Shown piece by piece: positions 31,577-40,938 of a DNA stretch of 64,000 nt (the first letter of the stretch is position 1; each line of letters opens with the position of its first letter). The notes beneath the pieces are model-generated. The model saw only the letters and a list, made by a program, of their open reading frames with translations. It searched no databases and had not been told where the DNA came from. A program made the position numbers and the translations under genes. Where the stretch lies: contig CADECX010000013.1 in NCBI GenBank assembly GCA_902825865.1, positions 1 through 64,000 of the forward strand. The letters are read 5' to 3'. This DNA is from an uncultured Alphaproteobacteria bacterium (GTDB taxonomy: Bacteria; Pseudomonadota; Alphaproteobacteria; Micropepsales; Micropepsaceae).

Positions 31577-33103
31577 TTAGTCTACTATCACCACCGCGAC
31601 CGATTTGGCGGGCATATCGAAGGACATCTTGCCGCCTTCGCTGCTGCTACTGAACGGAATCGGCCGCACCATGTTGGGATTGGTGAAGGTGTTGTGCGCG
31701 TCCATGGCAAAGGCCGAGAGGATGCGGCCTTTGGCGGTGCCGGTCAGATTGGTCACCACCTGCACGGCATGGCCCGGGTCGGTATTGACGATCGCCAGCA
31801 CCAGCTTTCCGTCCTTGCCGCGGCCTGCGAAAACATCGGCCATCGGCATGCGGTTGTCGCCCTGGACATAGTCCGGTCCCGTGACCGTGGAGGGTAATGG
31901 CGCCGCGCCCATGAAAGCCTGATACATGTCGAAGACATGATAGGTGGGCGTCAGCACCATCTTTTCCTTGTCGGTCAGGATCATGGCCTGCAGCACATTG
32001 ATCATCTGGGCGATATTGGCGCCCTTCACCCGGTCGCTGTGGCGCTGAAAGATATTGAGGCTTAGGGCGGCGACCTGGGCGTCACGCAATGTGTTCTGCT
32101 GATAGAGAAAGCCGGGATGGCTGCCCGGCTCCTGGTCGTACCAGGTGCCCCATTCATCGACGTAAAGGCCGATCTTCTTGCCCGCGTCATACTTGTCCAT
32201 GATCGCGGCGGTCTTGGTCACGATCTCGTCGATATGCAGCGCATGCTTGAGGGTGGAAGCCCATTCGCTTTCCGGAAAGCCGGTGGCGGGTCCCTTGTCG
32301 CGGAAAATGCGCGGCACTGTGTAATAATGCACACTGAGGCCGTCAAACCGGCCGCCGTCCCGCATCATGGTCTCGGCGAAATCGAAATTGTCGTCATGGC
32401 TGCCGCTGGCGATCTTGAGCGACCCCATCTCGCGCGGCGTATTGGCGAAAGTGGCATAGCGGCGGTTGATGTCGGCGGCGTATTCGGGGCGCATATTGCC
32501 GCCGCAGCCCCAGGTCTCGTTGCCGATGCCGACGAACTGCACTTTCCACGGCTTGTCCCGCCCGTTCTTGCGGCGCTCATTGGCCAGCGAGGACTGGCTG
32601 TCCGACGTCATATATTCCAGCCATTGCGCGTTGTCATAAGGCGTCAGCGAACCGACATTGAGCGAAATATAGGCTTCGGCGCCGATCAGCTCTGCGAAGT
32701 TCATGAATTCGTGGGTGCCGAAGCTGTTGTCCTCGGTGACGCCGCCCCAATGGACATTCACCCGAACGGGGCGCTTGGCGCGCGGACCAATGCCATCGCG
32801 CCAGTCATAGAGATCGCCGAAACAACCGCCCGGCCAGCGCACATTGGGGACCTGAATCTTTTTCAGCGCTTCCACCACGTCCTTGCGATAGCCGCGGATA
32901 TTGGGGATGGGGCTCGCCTCACCCACCCAGATGCCTTCATAGATGCCGCGTCCCAGATGCTCGGCAAACTGGCCATAGATATGGCGGTTTATCTCCGCGC
33001 CCGGCTTGGACGTGTCGATGGTGACATTGGCGACCGCCGTCTGCGCATGGGCCGGTGCGGCCAGCACCAGCAAAAACACGCCGCCCAGGATTCTTCCAAG
33101 CAT
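31577..33103 (-). CDS. Exported alpha-L-arabinofuranosidase, family GH51
   Basis: A 508-residue enzyme with signal peptide 1-21. GH51 marks: INRHIYGQFAEHLGRGIYEG near the N-terminus, VRWPGGCFGDLYDWRDGIGP, the acid/base Glu in FVGIGNETWGCGG and the nucleophile Glu in LYVDEWGTWYD. A C-terminal beta-sandwich ends the protein. It releases arabinofuranose from arabinan or arabinoxylan; the signal peptide places it in the periplasm or outside. GGGGAGAGC precedes the ATG. Confidence 0.93.
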   Translation of the reverse strand: MLGRILGGVFLLVLAAPAHAQTAVANVTIDTSKPGAEINRHIYGQFAEHLGRGIYEGIWVGEASPIPNIRGYRKDVVEALKKIQVPNVRWPGGCFGDLYDWRDGIGPRAKRPVRVNVHWGGVTEDNSFGTHEFMNFAELIGAEAYISLNVGSLTPYDNAQWLEYMTSDSQSSLANERRKNGRDKPWKVQFVGIGNETWGCGGNMRPEYAADINRRYATFANTPREMGSLKIASGSHDDNFDFAETMMRDGGRFDGLSVHYYTVPRIFRDKGPATGFPESEWASTLKHALHIDEIVTKTAAIMDKYDAGKKIGLYVDEWGTWYDQEPGSHPGFLYQQNTLRDAQVAALSLNIFQRHSDRVKGANIAQMINVLQAMILTDKEKMVLTPTYHVFDMYQAFMGAAPLPSTVTGPDYVQGDNRMPMADVFAGRGKDGKLVLAIVNTDPGHAVQVVTNLTGTAKGRILSAFAMDAHNTFTNPNMVRPIPFSSSSEGGKMSFDMPAKSVAVVIVD

Positions 33104-33163
33104 GCTGCTCTCCCCGCTTTACTCGGACAATTGAGGAAAGCTGTTCCGTCTGCAAGAGGCAGC

Positions 33164-35116
33164 CTAGGGCGCGGTCAAGGCCTTCAACCCTTCCGGGTCG
33201 GACAGAAGCAAGGACCAATCTTCACGGCTGAAAGCCCCGGTATCGCCGCGCCGGACACGTTCGCGCAGGCTCCACAGCTTCAGGGGATCGGCCGGGGGCA
33301 GCACCGTATCGGCCAGCAAGGCCAAGTGCAGATCGCGCACCTGCGCATCTTCCAACACCAAGTCTGCCCGCACCGGCAAAGCCTGGTGACTCTCGGCCAA
33401 GGCATGCGCCCGCCCCAACACTTTGGAACCCCGCGTTTCGCTGGGCACCAGGAACAAGCCGTCCTTGCGCAGCCACTCGCCCAAAAATGGGCTGCTGCTG
33501 ATCAAGACCAAAGGGATCGCCAGCCATAGACCCGCCAAGAGCGGCAAGAACCAGTTGAAGCTGTCGGGCGCGGTGCGCGCCAGCAGCACGGTGACCACCA
33601 GCCCGATCACGGTATGGGCGGCGAAATTTCGCGCCACCACCGGGAAAGGCAAGGCCCGGTCGGTGCGGGTCTGCACATTCCATCCTGTCGCCATGCCCAT
33701 CAGGATGCTGAACACATACCAGCTGTGCTGCAGCATCACGATCGGCGCGATCAGGGTGGCGAACACCGCTTCCCAAAAGGCGCTGGCCAGCACCGCGCCG
33801 ATGCCGCCATGGGCGCGGGTGGCCTCCGGACTCTCGAGCAGCGCGATCACCGACAACAGCTTGGGGCCGTAGAGCAGTATCAGCGTGGCCAGAACCAGGG
33901 TCACCAACTCGGCGCGGTGCGAAACGGAAAAAGGCAGGGAGGGCTGAAGGCCGATAAAACTTGCGGAGGGCAGCGCCTTGAAGCTCATCATATCGACGAT
34001 CGAAACGATCAGCAGCAGCAGCCAAAGAGGCGATGAGACATAGCTCATAATGCCCATCGCCAAATGCAGCCGGCTGGGCAAGGCAAGTCCCTGCGCGAAC
34101 ACGATCCGCAAATGCTGCAGATTGCCCTGACACCAGCGCCGGTCGCGGATCAGATAGTCCAGAAGGGTGGGCGGAGGCTCCTCGAAGGAGCCGCCGATAT
34201 CGGGGGCCATCCACACATCCCAGCCAGCCCGGCGCAACAAAGCCGCCTCGATGAAATCATGGCTCATGATCTCGCCGCCGAAGGGCGGCTTGCCGGGCAG
34301 GCGCGGCAAGCCGCAATGCTGCATGAAGGCATGGACCCGGATGATGGCGTTGTGGCCCCAGTAATTGCCGTCGGGGCCCTGCAGGAAGGCCAGGCCCGCG
34401 GTGTGGATGGGACCATACAGGCTGGAGGAAAATTGCTGGATGCGGGCGAATAGCGAATGGCGGCCGACCAGTTGCGCGGGCGCCTGAATCAAGGCGGCGC
34501 GCGGATTGGCATCCATCAAGCCGACCAACTGCGTCAAGGTCTTGCCGGTCATCAAACTGTCGGCATCCAGGATGACCATGTAATCGTAGAGCTGGCCCCA
34601 ATTCTCGCAGAAATCCTGGATGTTGCCGGATTTGCGCCCGACATTCCTGGGACGATGGCGATAGTAGATATGTGCGCTTTCGCCCAGCGCGTGCTTGAGC
34701 TTCTGCCATTCCAACTCTTCCGCCACCCAATTGGCGGGGTTGGTGCTGTCACTGAGAATGTAGAAATCGAAGTCGGGACCGGCGGATTCCCACATGGCGC
34801 GGACACCGGAAAATACCCGGCCGACATCCTCATTATAGACCGGCATCAGAATCGCCGTGCGCGCCGCCGAGGCGCCGCTCGGCGGTTGCAAAGGCAACAA
34901 GTCGATTTTGTTGAACCTGGCCCAGGCGCCGAACACAGACAGCCAAAAGGATGCAGCGATCCAGGCAAACAGGATCGCGAACAGCCCGAGGATGGTCACT
35001 TCACGAATGGTGAAGCCGTCGAACTGCAGCACGCCCGCCATCTGGGTAACGGCCGCCACGGTGGAGGCCAGCACCAGGAACAGATAGAGCCAGCGCCGAG
35101 GCGCGATATCAGGCAC
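33164..35116 (-). CDS. opgH: Glucans biosynthesis glucosyltransferase H
   Basis: A 650-residue inner-membrane glucosyltransferase that makes the beta-1,2-glucan backbone of osmoregulated periplasmic glucans from UDP-glucose. Two N-terminal helices (about 8-30, 41-62) precede a GT2 domain with ILMPVYNEDVGRV, DFYILSDSTN, VILDADSLMTG and DRRWCQGNLQH; five or more helices follow. The start GTG at 35116 has no ribosome binding site but overlaps the small upstream gene by 8 nt, which points to translational coupling. The partner opgG is divergent, at 35508. It is shorter than E. coli OpgH (847), as in other alphaproteobacteria. Confidence 0.93.
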   Translation of the reverse strand: MPDIAPRRWLYLFLVLASTVAAVTQMAGVLQFDGFTIREVTILGLFAILFAWIAASFWLSVFGAWARFNKIDLLPLQPPSGASAARTAILMPVYNEDVGRVFSGVRAMWESAGPDFDFYILSDSTNPANWVAEELEWQKLKHALGESAHIYYRHRPRNVGRKSGNIQDFCENWGQLYDYMVILDADSLMTGKTLTQLVGLMDANPRAALIQAPAQLVGRHSLFARIQQFSSSLYGPIHTAGLAFLQGPDGNYWGHNAIIRVHAFMQHCGLPRLPGKPPFGGEIMSHDFIEAALLRRAGWDVWMAPDIGGSFEEPPPTLLDYLIRDRRWCQGNLQHLRIVFAQGLALPSRLHLAMGIMSYVSSPLWLLLLIVSIVDMMSFKALPSASFIGLQPSLPFSVSHRAELVTLVLATLILLYGPKLLSVIALLESPEATRAHGGIGAVLASAFWEAVFATLIAPIVMLQHSWYVFSILMGMATGWNVQTRTDRALPFPVVARNFAAHTVIGLVVTVLLARTAPDSFNWFLPLLAGLWLAIPLVLISSSPFLGEWLRKDGLFLVPSETRGSKVLGRAHALAESHQALPVRADLVLEDAQVRDLHLALLADTVLPPADPLKLWSLRERVRRGDTGAFSREDWSLLLSDPEGLKALTAP

Positions 35117-35306
35117 GGCGGCGTTTGATCACGGCTGGTGCAAGCTGTGCCGGCACCGCAATGAGCGCCGCCAGCGAAGCCACAACAAGGCGGCTGACGG
35201 TCCAGGGCACCAGCGGTTGCGCAATCATCGGCCGGGGACAGCGGAGCGGCGTGCCGGTCAGACTTGCTTCCACTGGCGCCTCAAATGCGCGAAACTCGGA
35301 ATCCAT
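35109..35306 (-). CDS. Small membrane protein overlapping opgH
   Basis: A 65-residue frame, MDSEFRAFEAPVEASL... with a single hydrophobic segment (RLVVASLAALIAVPAQLA, about 41-58) and a basic end (AVIKRRRA). Its TGA overlaps the opgH GTG start. It may be a separate small protein, or an N-terminal part of OpgH that became separated by a frameshift. OpgH itself looks complete without it. No clear ribosome binding site was found. Confidence 0.5.
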   Translation of the reverse strand: MDSEFRAFEAPVEASLTGTPLRCPRPMIAQPLVPWTVSRLVVASLAALIAVPAQLAPAVIKRRRA

Positions 35307-35507
35307 TTGTAAAACCCAACAAAAAAAGCGCCCGTCCGACTTCTGCAATCAAACGTGACAATGAGGCGAAAAAACGGATCGTTCGGTGGCAATTCCGCGG
35401 CGCTGATTGTTCCAGGCGTTCGATTCGAACCTGGAACCGCGCGGCGCGATGCCGCCTTAACTTCTCCATGATTTCCGCCTTAAAGGGTCTAGCATGAGTT
35501 CCCCCAA

Positions 35508-37064
35508 ATGAAAGAGCTGGATCGCCGTATGCTGCTCGCCGCCTTGTCGGCCAGCATGGTGCCACCACACGCTTTTGCCGCCGCCGCCACGCCATCCGGC
35601 GTCCGGTTGGGACCGCCACGTCCTTTCAGCTTCTCCGCACTGGCGGAGCGCGCCCAAAAAAACGCCAGTCAGCCCTATAAAGCGCCACCGCAGCGCGCCG
35701 CCGAGATCATCAAGACGGTGGATTACGACGACGCCCAGAAGATCAAGTTCAAACCGGACCATGCGCTATGGCCCGACCGCGTCGATCCGGTGTCCTTTTT
35801 CCATCTGAGCCGCTACTCCAACGAACCGGTCGTGCTGCATACAGTAGACAGCGGCCGGGCGCGCGAAATCCTCTATGGCCCCGACTATTTCGATTACGGC
35901 GCTACCGGACTGGACGCCAAGGCGCTGGCCAATCTGGGTTTCGCGGGTTTCCGGGTGATGGATGGGCCCGGCAAACCGACCGACTGGCTGGCCTTCCAAG
36001 GCGCGAGTTATTTCCGCTCCAGCGGACAGGAAGCCCAATATGGCGCATCGGCGCGCGGCATCGCGATCAACACGGCGGGCGCGACGGCGGAAGAATTTCC
36101 GCGCTTTTCCGAATTCTGGCTGGACTCCAACGGACCGGTGATCAGCATTTACGCGCTGCTGGATGGCCCCTCCATCACGGGCGCCTACAGATTCGATGCC
36201 ATGAAGAACACCACCGACAATAAGGGCAGCGTGGTGATGAATGTGCATTGCCAGCTGTTCTTCCGCGCCGGCATTTCGCGGCTGGGGGTCGCCCCTCTCA
36301 CCAGCATGTACTGGTATGGCGAGAATGAACGGCGCAAGGCCGCCGACTGGCGTCCGGAAATTCACGACAATGACGGACTGGCGCTGTGGACCGGCAAGGG
36401 CGAGCGCATCTGGCGGCCCTTGATCAACCCACCCCAGGTGATGACCAACAGCTTCGCCGACAACAATCCCAAAGGCTTCGGCCTGATTCAGCGCGACCGC
36501 GATTTCGCCAACTATCAGGACGACGGCGCCTTCTATGAAAAGCGTCCCGGAATCTGGGTGGAGCCCAAAGGCAATTGGGGCGCCGGCGCGGTGCAGCTGG
36601 TGGAGATCCCCACCGAAGACGAGACCCACGACAATATCGTGGCCTATTGGCAGCCCGATCGCGACGCCGATCAGGGCGACAGCATGTCTTTCGACTATCG
36701 TCTCTACTGGCAAAACAATGAACCGGCTTATCCGAAATCCATCGCCAAGGTGGTTGGAACAAGGCTGGGGCGCGGCGGCATACCGGGGCAGAATCCCTGG
36801 CCGCGCGACAAGCACAAATTCGTGGTGGATTTCACCGGCGGCCCATTGATGGCGATGAAACAGCGCTATGACGTGACGCCGGTGGTCTCGGCTTCACGCG
36901 GCTTCGTGGACAATGCCTATGTCGTGAAAGTGGTGGGCACCGACCGCTGGCGGGCTTTGTTCGACGTCAAGGTGGAAGGCAGCGGGCCGATCGATCTGCG
37001 GATGTTTCTCAGATTGGACGGCAAGACTCTCAGCGAAACCTGGCTCTACCAATACTTCCCATAA
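35508..37064 (+). CDS. opgG: Glucan biosynthesis protein of the OpgG/OpgD family, Tat-type signal
   Basis: A 518-residue periplasmic protein for osmoregulated periplasmic glucan synthesis. The N-terminus has LDRRMLLAALSASMVPPHAF, a twin-arginine-type signal as in OpgD. The mature part shows family marks such as FKPDHALWPD, FFHLSRYSNEP, LAFQGASYFRSSGQEAQYG, SRGIAINTA-like RGIAINTAGA, LGVAPLTSMYWYGEN and HDNDGLALWTGKGERIWRPL. A galactose-mutarotase-like fold is expected. It is transcribed away from opgH, so the 200-bp gap must carry both promoters. The Tat signal makes OpgD an equally good name. Confidence 0.92.
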   Translation: MKELDRRMLLAALSASMVPPHAFAAAATPSGVRLGPPRPFSFSALAERAQKNASQPYKAPPQRAAEIIKTVDYDDAQKIKFKPDHALWPDRVDPVSFFHLSRYSNEPVVLHTVDSGRAREILYGPDYFDYGATGLDAKALANLGFAGFRVMDGPGKPTDWLAFQGASYFRSSGQEAQYGASARGIAINTAGATAEEFPRFSEFWLDSNGPVISIYALLDGPSITGAYRFDAMKNTTDNKGSVVMNVHCQLFFRAGISRLGVAPLTSMYWYGENERRKAADWRPEIHDNDGLALWTGKGERIWRPLINPPQVMTNSFADNNPKGFGLIQRDRDFANYQDDGAFYEKRPGIWVEPKGNWGAGAVQLVEIPTEDETHDNIVAYWQPDRDADQGDSMSFDYRLYWQNNEPAYPKSIAKVVGTRLGRGGIPGQNPWPRDKHKFVVDFTGGPLMAMKQRYDVTPVVSASRGFVDNAYVVKVVGTDRWRALFDVKVEGSGPIDLRMFLRLDGKTLSETWLYQYFP

Positions 37065-37071
37065 GACAGCG

Positions 37072-37722
37072 CTATTGAGTGGCGCCGGGCAGCATGCTCG
37101 TCAGTGTCTGGAATGACAGCGAGTTCTGATCGATGCCTGGCGGTATCACGTCGCCCGAGGCCCAGGAGAAGAACAACAGCACGGTGTGATTGGTGTTGTG
37201 CGAGAAGCCGTAGCGCGCATCGGTGGTGGCCAGCAGCTTGCCGGTCTTGGCGTCGTAACCGGTGGCGACGAATTTGGCGACACCCTTTTCCTCCGCCTGC
37301 TTGAACAAGGCGATCTCGGGCACCGTCACCGAGTTGCCTACCGGAATATAGGGCACGGTCAATTGCGGCACGCCGATCAGCAGGGATTTCTGGTCAGTGG
37401 ACAAGGCGCCGGACGAAACCTGCACCACCGCTTCGGCCTGAAGCCGGTCGTCCACCAGCATCAGCCCGTTCTTCAGCATCTGGGTGCGGATGGCGGCGAT
37501 GGCATAGCCATCGTCATAGCCCTGGAAATACCGGGTATCGACGAAGATGCGCGTGCCCTTGGGAATGCCCAACGAGAGCTGGGCCGCGGCGCGGTCGGCG
37601 GCGGCGGAAAGCAGAAGCTGTTCGCTGGCGGTTCGCAAAGGGGCGGTGGCGCGGGACGTGGTGCAACCGGCCAAAAAGACAACACAAAGCAGAACGGCGG
37701 AAATCGCGGCGATTTTTTGCAT
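37072..37722 (-). CDS. Outer-membrane lipoprotein, DUF6655-like
   Basis: A 216-residue lipoprotein with a clear lipobox (VFLAGC at about 15-20). The segment LRTASEQLLLSAAADRAAAQ followed by GTRIFVDTRYFQGYDDGYAI resembles a family of uncharacterised proteobacterial lipoproteins (DUF6655 by memory). It ends 7 bp from opgG in convergent orientation. The function is unknown. Confidence 0.8.
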   Translation of the reverse strand: MQKIAAISAVLLCVVFLAGCTTSRATAPLRTASEQLLLSAAADRAAAQLSLGIPKGTRIFVDTRYFQGYDDGYAIAAIRTQMLKNGLMLVDDRLQAEAVVQVSSGALSTDQKSLLIGVPQLTVPYIPVGNSVTVPEIALFKQAEEKGVAKFVATGYDAKTGKLLATTDARYGFSHNTNHTVLLFFSWASGDVIPPGIDQNSLSFQTLTSMLPGATQ

Positions 37723-37799
37723 GGATGCCCTTCTAGATCAGCTCCGCCGCCCAGAAAACCCCTTTTATCCTTTCAAATTGTTGCAACTGAGACAGTTCC

Positions 37800-37946
37800 A
37801 TGGCGAAAACGCCCAAAAGGAAACAAGCCCCGCCAGATTACCGACGAGGCCTGTATCACTCTTTTATCCGGTATCAAGCCGGACGCTCTTTATGGGCTTG
37901 CACCCATTGTTCTGTTTGGATTGTAGGCGGAGGTCCGGGTCTTTAA
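37800..37946 (+). CDS. Possible tiny basic protein with CxxC
   Basis: A 48-residue frame: MAKTPKRKQAPPDYRRGLYH, then a Trp/Cys stretch (WACTHCSVW). It is strongly basic at the N-terminus and has a CTHC pair that could bind metal. There is no convincing ribosome binding site. It may be a chance frame upstream of the RNA gene; listed because nothing else explains the stretch. Confidence 0.25.
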   Translation: MAKTPKRKQAPPDYRRGLYHSFIRYQAGRSLWACTHCSVWIVGGGPGL

Positions 37947-38015
37947 TCCGGGCCTTGGCTCCGCACTAGGCGAAGCCCGGCATACAATCCGGCGGGGTTT
38001 CTTCCATTTTCGGAA

Positions 38016-38216
38016 CCTCCCTGTTCGCAGACTTCACCTGCCGGGATTAAGGCGGGCCTCGCGCGGCAACTTCGGCGCCAGTCTGTCCGGTCTCCACCGG
38101 ATCGATCGCGATTTGAACGGCGCGTTGTGCGCCATCGCGTCTTGGGCGCCTGAAGAGCAACTGCGGCAACCGCAATCCTTCCTCTCAGCGGTGAAAGGCT
38201 GCGCCCGAACGGGGGC
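38016..38216 (+). ncRNA. ssrS: Structured RNA, candidate 6S RNA
   Basis: The stretch folds into one long interrupted hairpin, the shape of 6S RNA, which binds sigma70 RNA polymerase in stationary phase. Pairs by position: CCTCCCTGTT (38016-38025) with AACGGGGG (38208-38215); CGCAG (38026-38030) with CTGCG (38199-38203); TTCACC (38033-38038) with GGTGAA (38190-38195); GGATT (38044-38048) with AATCC (38174-38178). A large internal bubble follows (about 38049-38069 against 38156-38173), and then CTTCGGCGCC (38070-38079) with GGCGCC-t-GAAG (38145-38155), CGCGAT/ATCGCG and an apical GGCGC/GCGCC. The TGTTCGCA opening also occurs in E. coli 6S. The exact ends are uncertain. A TACAAT at 37983-37988 could be its -10 box. 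Confidence 0.6.
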
Positions 38217-38375
38217 AACGTCAACCGGAAACCCACACCGCAATGATTTGTGAAGTTTACGCTATGAGGCCTGAGAGCAACGACAATTTGCCATGCATTC
38301 AAGCCTCTTAAACCGGGAACCGAATTTGCAACTTGGGTCCGTCTGCCTTATCGATTTCAGAAAACGGGGGAAATC

Positions 38376-40769
38376 TTGCTGTCGCGCATAGCCGGATGGG
38401 GCGTCCTGTCGCTCGGCGTTCTTTCCTGGCCCGTAATGGCGCAACAGTTGGCCGCCGACACCGAGCGTGTCGTGGTTTATGGAACTCTGCCCAACTCCGA
38501 TATCGGCCTCTCTCCCGACAAGGTGCCTGGAGGCTTGCAAAGCCTCGGCGCCGCTCAGCTCGGCGCCCAGCATGGCGGTTCACTGCTTTCGGCCTTGGGA
38601 ACACAGGCCGCCGGTGTCAGCCTCAGCGATGTTCAGGGCAACGGCCTGTTCCAGAATCTGCGCTTTCACGGTTTCGACGCCTCGCCCCTGCAGGGAACGC
38701 CGCAGGGATTGGCGGTCTATATGAACGGCGTAAGGCTGAACGAGGCATTCGGCGACACCGTCAATTGGGACGCCATACCCCAAAACGCCATCGACCGCGC
38801 CGAGGTGTGGAGCAGCAATCCGGTATTCGGCCTCAACGCGCTGGGCGGCGCGGTCAATCTGGCGATGAAAAACGGCTTCACCTGGCAGGGCGCGGAGGCG
38901 TCCTTGCAAGGCGGCTCTTACGGTCATGGCATGGCCACGGCCCAGTGGGGCTTGGACGACGGCGCGTTCAGTTTTTATGGCGCGGCCGAAGGCGTCACCG
39001 ATGAAGGCTGGCGCTTTCATTCCCAGTCCAATGTCGCGCGGCTCTATGCCGATGCCGGCTGGCGTTTCGGGACAAGCGAAATTCATCTGGTCGCCTCGGG
39101 CGCGGCCACCAGCCTTGGTGTGGTAGGCCCGACGCCCTTCGATCTCATCCAGCGCAACAGCAAGGTGGTCTACACATTTCCGCAAACCACACGGAATACA
39201 ATCGGCAGCCTGGCGCTGAACGGCAAAACGCGTCTGGATGAAAATTGGGAGATTGAGGCATCCGCCTATCTGCGTTCGCTGCAGCAGCGCCATGTCGACG
39301 GCAATGACGCGGAGTTCGAACGCTGCTCCAATTCCTCGTCCTTTGTCGGGCGCTTGTGCCTGGAAGACGACGGCTTTCCGCGTCCCGTTCCTTTCACGGG
39401 CGCCGCAGCGCTGAATTTCCGCAATCAGTTCGCAATCCTTGACCAGAACAATGCCAGCATCCTTTTCACGCCTGGTACGATCTACGGCACGGTGGACCGA
39501 ACCTTCACCGACAGCAGCAGCCGCGGCATCACGCTGCAAGTGACCGGCAATGCGCCTTTGTTCGGGCTCCCTAACTATCTTACCGCGGGTTTTAGTCTGG
39601 ATAGCAGCGCCATAGAATTCCGTTCCACCAGCACCCTGGGCCGCATATTTCCCGATTTCAATGTGGTGGTGGACGGAGGCCTCGCCGGTTCCGGCAGCAT
39701 CATCCATGCCAATGGCAGTATCGGCTATGCGCCGGTCACTCTGGGCGCGACCACCGACTATTACGGCTTCTATCTTGTCGATGCGCTGGATTTGACAGAC
39801 AGGCTGACCCTGACCGTGGGTCTGCGTGCCAATGCCGCCGATATCGTCACGCGCGACCGCAGCGGGTTGGCCGCCGAACTCAACGGCACCCACGGCTACG
39901 GCCATTTCAATCCGCTGGCGGGCCTGACCTGGAAAATTACGGACGAGATTTCGCTGTTCGGCAACTATTCTCAGTCCAACCGCGCGCCGACGCCCTTGGA
40001 ACTGGATTGCGCCGATCCTTTGCGGCCCTGCCTGCTGGAAGGATCGCTGGTCGCCGATCCGCCGCTGGCACAAGTCGTTTCGCATTCCTATCAAGCAGGT
40101 GTGCGCGGCAGCACGCAGATGATGGACGGCAAGCTGGACTGGAGCGTCAGCCTGTTCCGCACCGACAGTGACAATGACATTGTCGCGCTGGCCAGCACCC
40201 TGGCCGGGCGCGGCTATTTCGCCAATGTGCCTTCGACCCAGCGCCAGGGCGCCGATCTGTCGGCGCGCTATGCCACACAAGGCTGGTCGGCCTATGCCAG
40301 CTATTCCTATCTCGACGCCACCTATCAATTCACCGGAACACTCGCCTCGCCCAACAATCCCAATGCCGACAGCAACGGCAACGTCGCCGTGACACCAGGC
40401 CGGCGCATGCCGCTCAATCCCGCCAACACAATACGGGCGGGCGGCGATGTGGATGTGATGGAAGGGATCAGCCTGGGCGGCGAACTTGCTTTGACCGGCA
40501 GCCAGTATTTCGACGGCGATCCTTCGAACCTGAACGGCAAGTTGCCTTCAACCGTGGTGGTCAATCTGCGCGCCGCCTGGCAGCTCGACGAGCGCTGGCA
40601 GTTGTTCGGGGTGGTCGACAATCTGTTCGACAATCGCGACGCGCTCTATGGCAGCTATTTCGACCCCTCCGGCAGCGCCGGTCTTGTTACCCCGGCACTG
40701 ACCGATCCCCGCACCCTGACCCTGCGCCAGCCGGTGTCGTTCCAAATGGGCGTAAGGTTAAAATTCTGA
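38376..40769 (+). CDS. TonB-dependent outer-membrane receptor
   Basis: A 797-residue receptor with signal peptide 1-22. The plug domain (about 45-165) has VPGGLQSLGAAQLGA, GLFQNLRFHGFDASPLQG, YMNGVRLNEAFGDTVNWD and FGLNALGGAVNLAMKNG; the rest forms a 22-strand barrel ending in FQMGVRLKF. The start is TTG at 38376 with ACGGGGG upstream. No cognate transport genes are adjacent, so the ligand is unknown. Confidence 0.9.
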   Translation: MLSRIAGWGVLSLGVLSWPVMAQQLAADTERVVVYGTLPNSDIGLSPDKVPGGLQSLGAAQLGAQHGGSLLSALGTQAAGVSLSDVQGNGLFQNLRFHGFDASPLQGTPQGLAVYMNGVRLNEAFGDTVNWDAIPQNAIDRAEVWSSNPVFGLNALGGAVNLAMKNGFTWQGAEASLQGGSYGHGMATAQWGLDDGAFSFYGAAEGVTDEGWRFHSQSNVARLYADAGWRFGTSEIHLVASGAATSLGVVGPTPFDLIQRNSKVVYTFPQTTRNTIGSLALNGKTRLDENWEIEASAYLRSLQQRHVDGNDAEFERCSNSSSFVGRLCLEDDGFPRPVPFTGAAALNFRNQFAILDQNNASILFTPGTIYGTVDRTFTDSSSRGITLQVTGNAPLFGLPNYLTAGFSLDSSAIEFRSTSTLGRIFPDFNVVVDGGLAGSGSIIHANGSIGYAPVTLGATTDYYGFYLVDALDLTDRLTLTVGLRANAADIVTRDRSGLAAELNGTHGYGHFNPLAGLTWKITDEISLFGNYSQSNRAPTPLELDCADPLRPCLLEGSLVADPPLAQVVSHSYQAGVRGSTQMMDGKLDWSVSLFRTDSDNDIVALASTLAGRGYFANVPSTQRQGADLSARYATQGWSAYASYSYLDATYQFTGTLASPNNPNADSNGNVAVTPGRRMPLNPANTIRAGGDVDVMEGISLGGELALTGSQYFDGDPSNLNGKLPSTVVVNLRAAWQLDERWQLFGVVDNLFDNRDALYGSYFDPSGSAGLVTPALTDPRTLTLRQPVSFQMGVRLKF

Positions 40770-40770
40770 C

Positions 40771-40890
40771 CCCCTCCGGCCTTCGCATCGCAAGCGATGC
40801 TACGGCGTTCGGTCGGCTTGGCCGCCGACCTCACCCCGCCTCCTGTGCGCTAACGCGCACGAGGGGGGTGAGCGTGGCGGCCAGCCACGC
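40771..40890. repeat. Palindromic intergenic repeat (family A, copy 2)
   Basis: Four short hairpins in a row: CATCGC-AA-GCGATG, GGTCGGC-TTGGCC-GCCGACC, GTGCGC-TAAC-GCGCAC and CGTGGC-GGCCA-GCCACG. The GGCGTTCGG...CTCACCCC frame and the TTGGCC loop are shared with the copy at 53814-53930. The element sits between co-directional genes directly after the TonB receptor stop codon. Confidence 0.6.
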
Positions 40891-40938
40891 GAACGGCCTG
40901 TGCTAGCGTAAGACGGCCCCAGCCTTTATAGGGGCGCC

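Noticed and set aside
37723..38375. Cobalamin or other riboswitch before the TonB receptor
   Set aside because: No B12-box-like or other aptamer core could be recognised; the pairing pattern fits a 6S-type hairpin better.
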